Under the pieces are notes generated by a model. That model was not told the origin of the DNA. It did not search any database and saw nothing but the letters and a program-made list of their open reading frames with translations. A stretch of 64,000 nt of DNA, taken from NCBI RefSeq assembly GCF_017353185.1, contig NZ_JAFMYV010000009.1:1-64000 (forward strand), read 5' to 3'. This DNA is from Fibrella rubiginis (GTDB lineage: Bacteria; Bacteroidota; Bacteroidia; Cytophagales; Spirosomataceae). Positions 61,298 through 64,000 of this stretch are shown here, piece after piece (within the stretch, counting starts at the first letter, position 1; the number at the start of each line of letters is the position of its first letter). Both the position numbers and the translations under genes were made by a program.

Positions 61298-62527
61298 TCA
61301 AACCAACCCCCTTACGTCTTCAACTTGTTCATAGTCAGACACTAAAGACCGTTTTATGCCCAGTTCCAACCCTCTCAATTCAGCCAGACCCCGGAGGCGG
61401 CCAATGGCGGAGTAGCCGGGGTAGGATCGGGCAGAGTTTTGCAGGTCGCTCAGCATCTGGTGGCCGTGGTCGGGGCGCATCGGTATAGATGGTTCACCTT
61501 CACCCGCTTCCAGACGACGGCGTTGTTCCAGCACGATTTCGCGGAGTACGGCATACATATCCACGTCGCCAGCCAGGTGGTCGGCTTCGTGGAAATTACG
61601 CGGATTGTCTTCGCGTTTTGTGGACCGTAAATGCAGAAAGTGAATGCGGTTTCCAAACCGCCGGATGATGGCGGGCAGGTCATTGTCAGCGCGCACACCC
61701 AGCGAACCGGTGCAGAACGTGAGGCCGTTGGCCGGGTAGTCGTAGGCAGCCATCAGTTGGGCAATGTCGGCTTCAGTGCTCAGCACGCGGGGGAGGCCCA
61801 GCAGTGGCATTGGCGGGTCGTCGGGGTGGATGCAGAGGTTAATGCCCACCTCCTGCGCGACGGGAGCCACCGCCCGGATGAAATAGTACAGATTTTCGCG
61901 CAGCCGCGCATCGTCTACTTCGGCGTACTCATTCAGATAGTCCTGAAAGCCGCTCAACGTAAAACTTTCTTCCGAACCAGGCAAGCCAAGCAGCACTGTA
62001 TCAGTCAGATGCGTGATGTTCTCAGGCGAGAAACCGGCAAATTTCTGACGGGCGGCAGTGGCTACATCGGCGTCGTAATCCGCTTCGGCGCCGGGGCGTT
62101 TCAGGATACATAGGTCGAACAGGGCAAAGTCTTCCCACACAAACCGCAGCGCCCGTGAGCCGTCGGGCATCTGGTAGCTGAGGTCTGTTCGTGACCAGTC
62201 GAGCACGGGCATGAAGTTGTAACAAACCGTTTTCACGCCACAGGCCGCCAGGTTTCGCAGCGACTGCTGGTAGTTCTGAATGTACCCGTCGCGCGAAGGC
62301 TTGCCTTTTTTTATGTCTTCGTGAACGGGCAAACTCTCCACCACCGACCAGTGCAGCGGCGTGTGGGTTTGGTTGTCCTGTTCAATCAGGCCGATGCGTT
62401 CCTGAATGGCTTCCACGGGCCAGACAGTGCCCACGGCTAGTTGGTGAAGGGCAGTAACGATGCCGGTGCAGCCCGCCTGCCGGATGTCCATCAGCGACAC
62501 CGGGTCATTGGGGCCAAACCAGCGCAT
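61298..62527 (-). CDS. uxuA: Mannonate dehydratase
   Basis: The 409-residue protein begins MRWFGPNDPVSLMDIRQAGC, the unmistakable UxuA start, and keeps GIVTALHQLAVGTVW, NFMPVLDWSRTDL, LCIHPDDPP, CTGSLGVRADNDL, FLHLRSTKRE and RPDHGHQML with the metal-binding Cys, His and Asp. It dehydrates D-mannonate to 2-keto-3-deoxygluconate in hexuronate breakdown. ATG 62527 is used; the frame extends to a TTG at 62557. KDG kinase and aldolase are not in the window. Confidence 0.94.
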   Translation of the reverse strand: MRWFGPNDPVSLMDIRQAGCTGIVTALHQLAVGTVWPVEAIQERIGLIEQDNQTHTPLHWSVVESLPVHEDIKKGKPSRDGYIQNYQQSLRNLAACGVKTVCYNFMPVLDWSRTDLSYQMPDGSRALRFVWEDFALFDLCILKRPGAEADYDADVATAARQKFAGFSPENITHLTDTVLLGLPGSEESFTLSGFQDYLNEYAEVDDARLRENLYYFIRAVAPVAQEVGINLCIHPDDPPMPLLGLPRVLSTEADIAQLMAAYDYPANGLTFCTGSLGVRADNDLPAIIRRFGNRIHFLHLRSTKREDNPRNFHEADHLAGDVDMYAVLREIVLEQRRRLEAGEGEPSIPMRPDHGHQMLSDLQNSARSYPGYSAIGRLRGLAELRGLELGIKRSLVSDYEQVEDVRGLV

Positions 62528-62577
62528 GGTATGGAGGAGGTTTGTTTGGTTTGTCAAGAGAATACTTTTTTAGGAGT

Positions 62578-62743
62578 GGCCCTGTGTGGTTTCGCGCTGT
62601 AGGGGCTGACGCATAGCCCTTCGACAAGCTCAGGGTGACAGGGACGTTGAATCAAATGCACTAAACTGCATTAAATGGGCTGTCACCCTGAGCTTGTCGA
62701 AGGGCTATGCGTCAGCCCCTACAGCGCGAAGCCACACAGGGCC
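62578..62743. repeat. 63-bp inverted repeat, CTTCGACAGGCTC family copy 3
   Basis: Arms 62578-62640 and 62681-62743 pair over 63 bp with one mismatch and a 40-nt loop. Here the core is CCCTTCGACAAGCTCAGG with CTGAGCTTGTCGAAGGG opposite, a paired A/T change from the G/C of the other copies. Outer word GTGTGGTTTCGCGCTGTAG. It lies between the GMC oxidoreductase and uxuA genes. Confidence 0.97.
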
Positions 62744-62753
62744 AATGCACTTT

Positions 62754-64000
62754 TTACAAATTCTTTTTCTTCAGTTCGCTCACGGCAAAGTTGGCCGCGC
62801 GGGCGGTCAGCGCCATGTAGGTTAGCGACGGATTCTGGCAGGCCGTTGAGGCCATCGCCGAGCCGTCGGTGACAAACACATTCTTCACGGCATGGAGTTG
62901 GTTATGCGCGTTGAGCATCGACGTTTTGGGGTCGCGACCCATCCGGGCGGTACCCATTTCATGCACCGAAAAGCCGATTACGTTATGGTCTTCGTACTGT
63001 TTTACGTTTTTCAAACCAATCGTTTCCAGCATTTCCACCGCCGACGCACCCATATCTTTCCGCATCGCCGCTTCGTTCTCGCGGAATTTCGCGTCGATGT
63101 TTAACGTAGGTAAACCGTTTACATCCAGTACGTTACGGTTCAGCGTAACCCGGTTGTCGGCATAAGGCAGGCATTCGCCGTAGGTGCTGAGCTGCATTCG
63201 CCAGGGACCGGGGTGGGTGGCGGCGTCTTTCAATTCAACACCGAAGCCGGGTTGCTGAAGCACCTGCTGCCAGCCTGCCCGTGAGGCACCGCCGTAGGTC
63301 ATAAAGCCCCGCACATAGTCGGTGCGTTGGGTGTCGGGCGAGATATTGCGGAACCGCGGAATCATCACCTGCGCTGGTCGCCGACCGTAGTAATACGAAT
63401 CCTCGAAACCCTCTACAGAAGCCGTGGCCCCGATGTTTTTCTGGTGGTCCATCAGATACCGGCCCAGGGTATCGCTGTCGTTGCCCAATCCGTTTGGAAA
63501 CCGGTCCGAGACAGACCGCATGAGCAGACCCGTGGTGTTGAGCGTGCCACCGTTCAGGAAGATGATTGGGGCGAAATAATCGGTCGTTTCGTTTGTGGCT
63601 ACGTCCAGCACACGTACGCCGGTAGCCCGTTGTTTTTTGGCGTCGAAGAGTACTTCCGTGACGACCGATTCGGGTTTCAGGGTTAATCTGCCGGTGGCGC
63701 GGGCGTCGGGAATAGTGCTTGAGACGCTACTGAAATAGCCACCAAACGGGCATCCCCGTTCGCACAGGCTTCGCGCCTGACACAGGCCCCGGCCCCGATG
63801 CTGCACGGTGAGGTGCGCCACGCGGCTGATACTCATCCGCCGACCCGGAAACTGCTTCTCAATTTTACCCTTCACCATTTTTTCCACGCAGTTCATCTCA
63901 AAGGGTGGCAAAAATTCGGAGTCGGGCAAGTGCGGAATGTGCTCGGTTTGTCCGCTGATGCCCACGTATTTTTCGACGTAGCTATACCACGGAGCCAGAT
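62754..64000 (-). CDS. GMC-family oxidoreductase (5' end beyond the window)
   Basis: The frame is open to the window edge; residues before the GTG at 63965 (LAPWYSYVEKYVG) continue the family pattern, so the true start is outside. Visible are CERGCPFGGYFSS, IFLNGGTLNTTGLLM (the second GMC signature), MDHQKN, and the C-terminal GFSVHEMGTARMGRDP and VTDGSAMASTACQNPSLTYMAL active-site region. Bacteroidota versions oxidise sugars or their derivatives, for example gluconate or 3-keto-forming reactions. It is the most upstream gene of the minus-strand sugar-acid unit. Confidence 0.92.
   Translation of the reverse strand, partial: LAPWYSYVEKYVGISGQTEHIPHLPDSEFLPPFEMNCVEKMVKGKIEKQFPGRRMSISRVAHLTVQHRGRGLCQARSLCERGCPFGGYFSSVSSTIPDARATGRLTLKPESVVTEVLFDAKKQRATGVRVLDVATNETTDYFAPIIFLNGGTLNTTGLLMRSVSDRFPNGLGNDSDTLGRYLMDHQKNIGATASVEGFEDSYYYGRRPAQVMIPRFRNISPDTQRTDYVRGFMTYGGASRAGWQQVLQQPGFGVELKDAATHPGPWRMQLSTYGECLPYADNRVTLNRNVLDVNGLPTLNIDAKFRENEAAMRKDMGASAVEMLETIGLKNVKQYEDHNVIGFSVHEMGTARMGRDPKTSMLNAHNQLHAVKNVFVTDGSAMASTACQNPSLTYMALTARAANFAVSELKKKNL

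Noticed and set aside
1..64000. tRNA, rRNA, riboswitch, prophage or insertion sequence genes
   Set aside because: None could be recognised by eye; a tRNA or covariance-model scan would be needed to exclude small RNAs.

Overview
The window looks like chromosomal DNA of a Bacteroidota bacterium of the Cytophagales (Spirosoma-like). The reasons are a SusC/SusD pair, TonB energy transducer, a type IX secretion C-terminal domain, Tat-type Gfo/Idh/MocA enzymes, near absence of Shine-Dalgarno sequences, TTTG/TAnnTTTG promoter elements and a high GC content for the phylum. The genus is an inference. No rRNA, tRNA, CRISPR array, prophage or insertion sequence was seen. The window opens just before a gene start and closes inside a GMC oxidoreductase gene.

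Region 1 (1-25,820) is dedicated to aromatic acids. A plus-strand group (FAH-family hydrolase, FAD hydroxylase, cyclase-family protein, secreted esterase) is followed by a compact minus-strand operon (16,263 down to 4,141). That operon encodes an MFS transporter, crotonase, feruloyl-CoA synthase, secreted alpha/beta hydrolase, MetE-like methyltransferase, ACSF3-type malonyl-CoA synthetase, MadL/MadM malonate carrier, amidohydrolase, zinc alcohol dehydrogenase and an AAHS aromatic acid transporter. A divergent LysR regulator and an AraC regulator follow. Then comes a complete protocatechuate beta-ketoadipate operon: pcaH, pcaG, pcaB, a pcaD-pcaC fusion (pcaL), pobA, a fused pcaIJ and pcaF. Together these could take hydroxycinnamate or 4-hydroxybenzoate compounds to acetyl-CoA and succinyl-CoA. 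The aldehyde dehydrogenase and vanillate demethylase steps are not in the window.

Region 2 (25,870-37,422) holds a GGCT-like protein, TonB, a glycoside hydrolase lipoprotein facing a cellulose-synthase-like GT2 fused to a GH26-like domain that seems to lack catalytic glutamates, a GNAT enzyme, two tandem AraC paralogues in lower-GC DNA, the deletion remnant of a berberine-bridge-type FAD oxidase, a vanadium-dependent haloperoxidase-like protein and an M28 peptidase. Region 3 (37,770-53,762) holds SusD/SusC, a small membrane protein, an MBL-fold hydrolase, RecQ, a Lys/Ala-rich secreted protein, a 1,115-residue pectate-lyase-fold T9SS cargo, MsrB, an M23 peptidase and two tandem SDRs. Region 4 (53,991-64,000) is sugar and sugar-acid metabolism: a BNR-repeat protein, ThuA, a sugar isomerase, two Gfo/Idh/MocA oxidoreductases, an SDR, mannonate dehydratase and GMC oxidoreductase.

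The strongest signal not explained by genes is a set of about fifteen long, mostly perfect inverted repeats (stems of roughly 20-82 bp) that fill most larger intergenic gaps. They fall into sequence families. Copies within a family differ by paired changes in both arms, and several sit between co-directional genes of one apparent operon. They are described individually and as a set.
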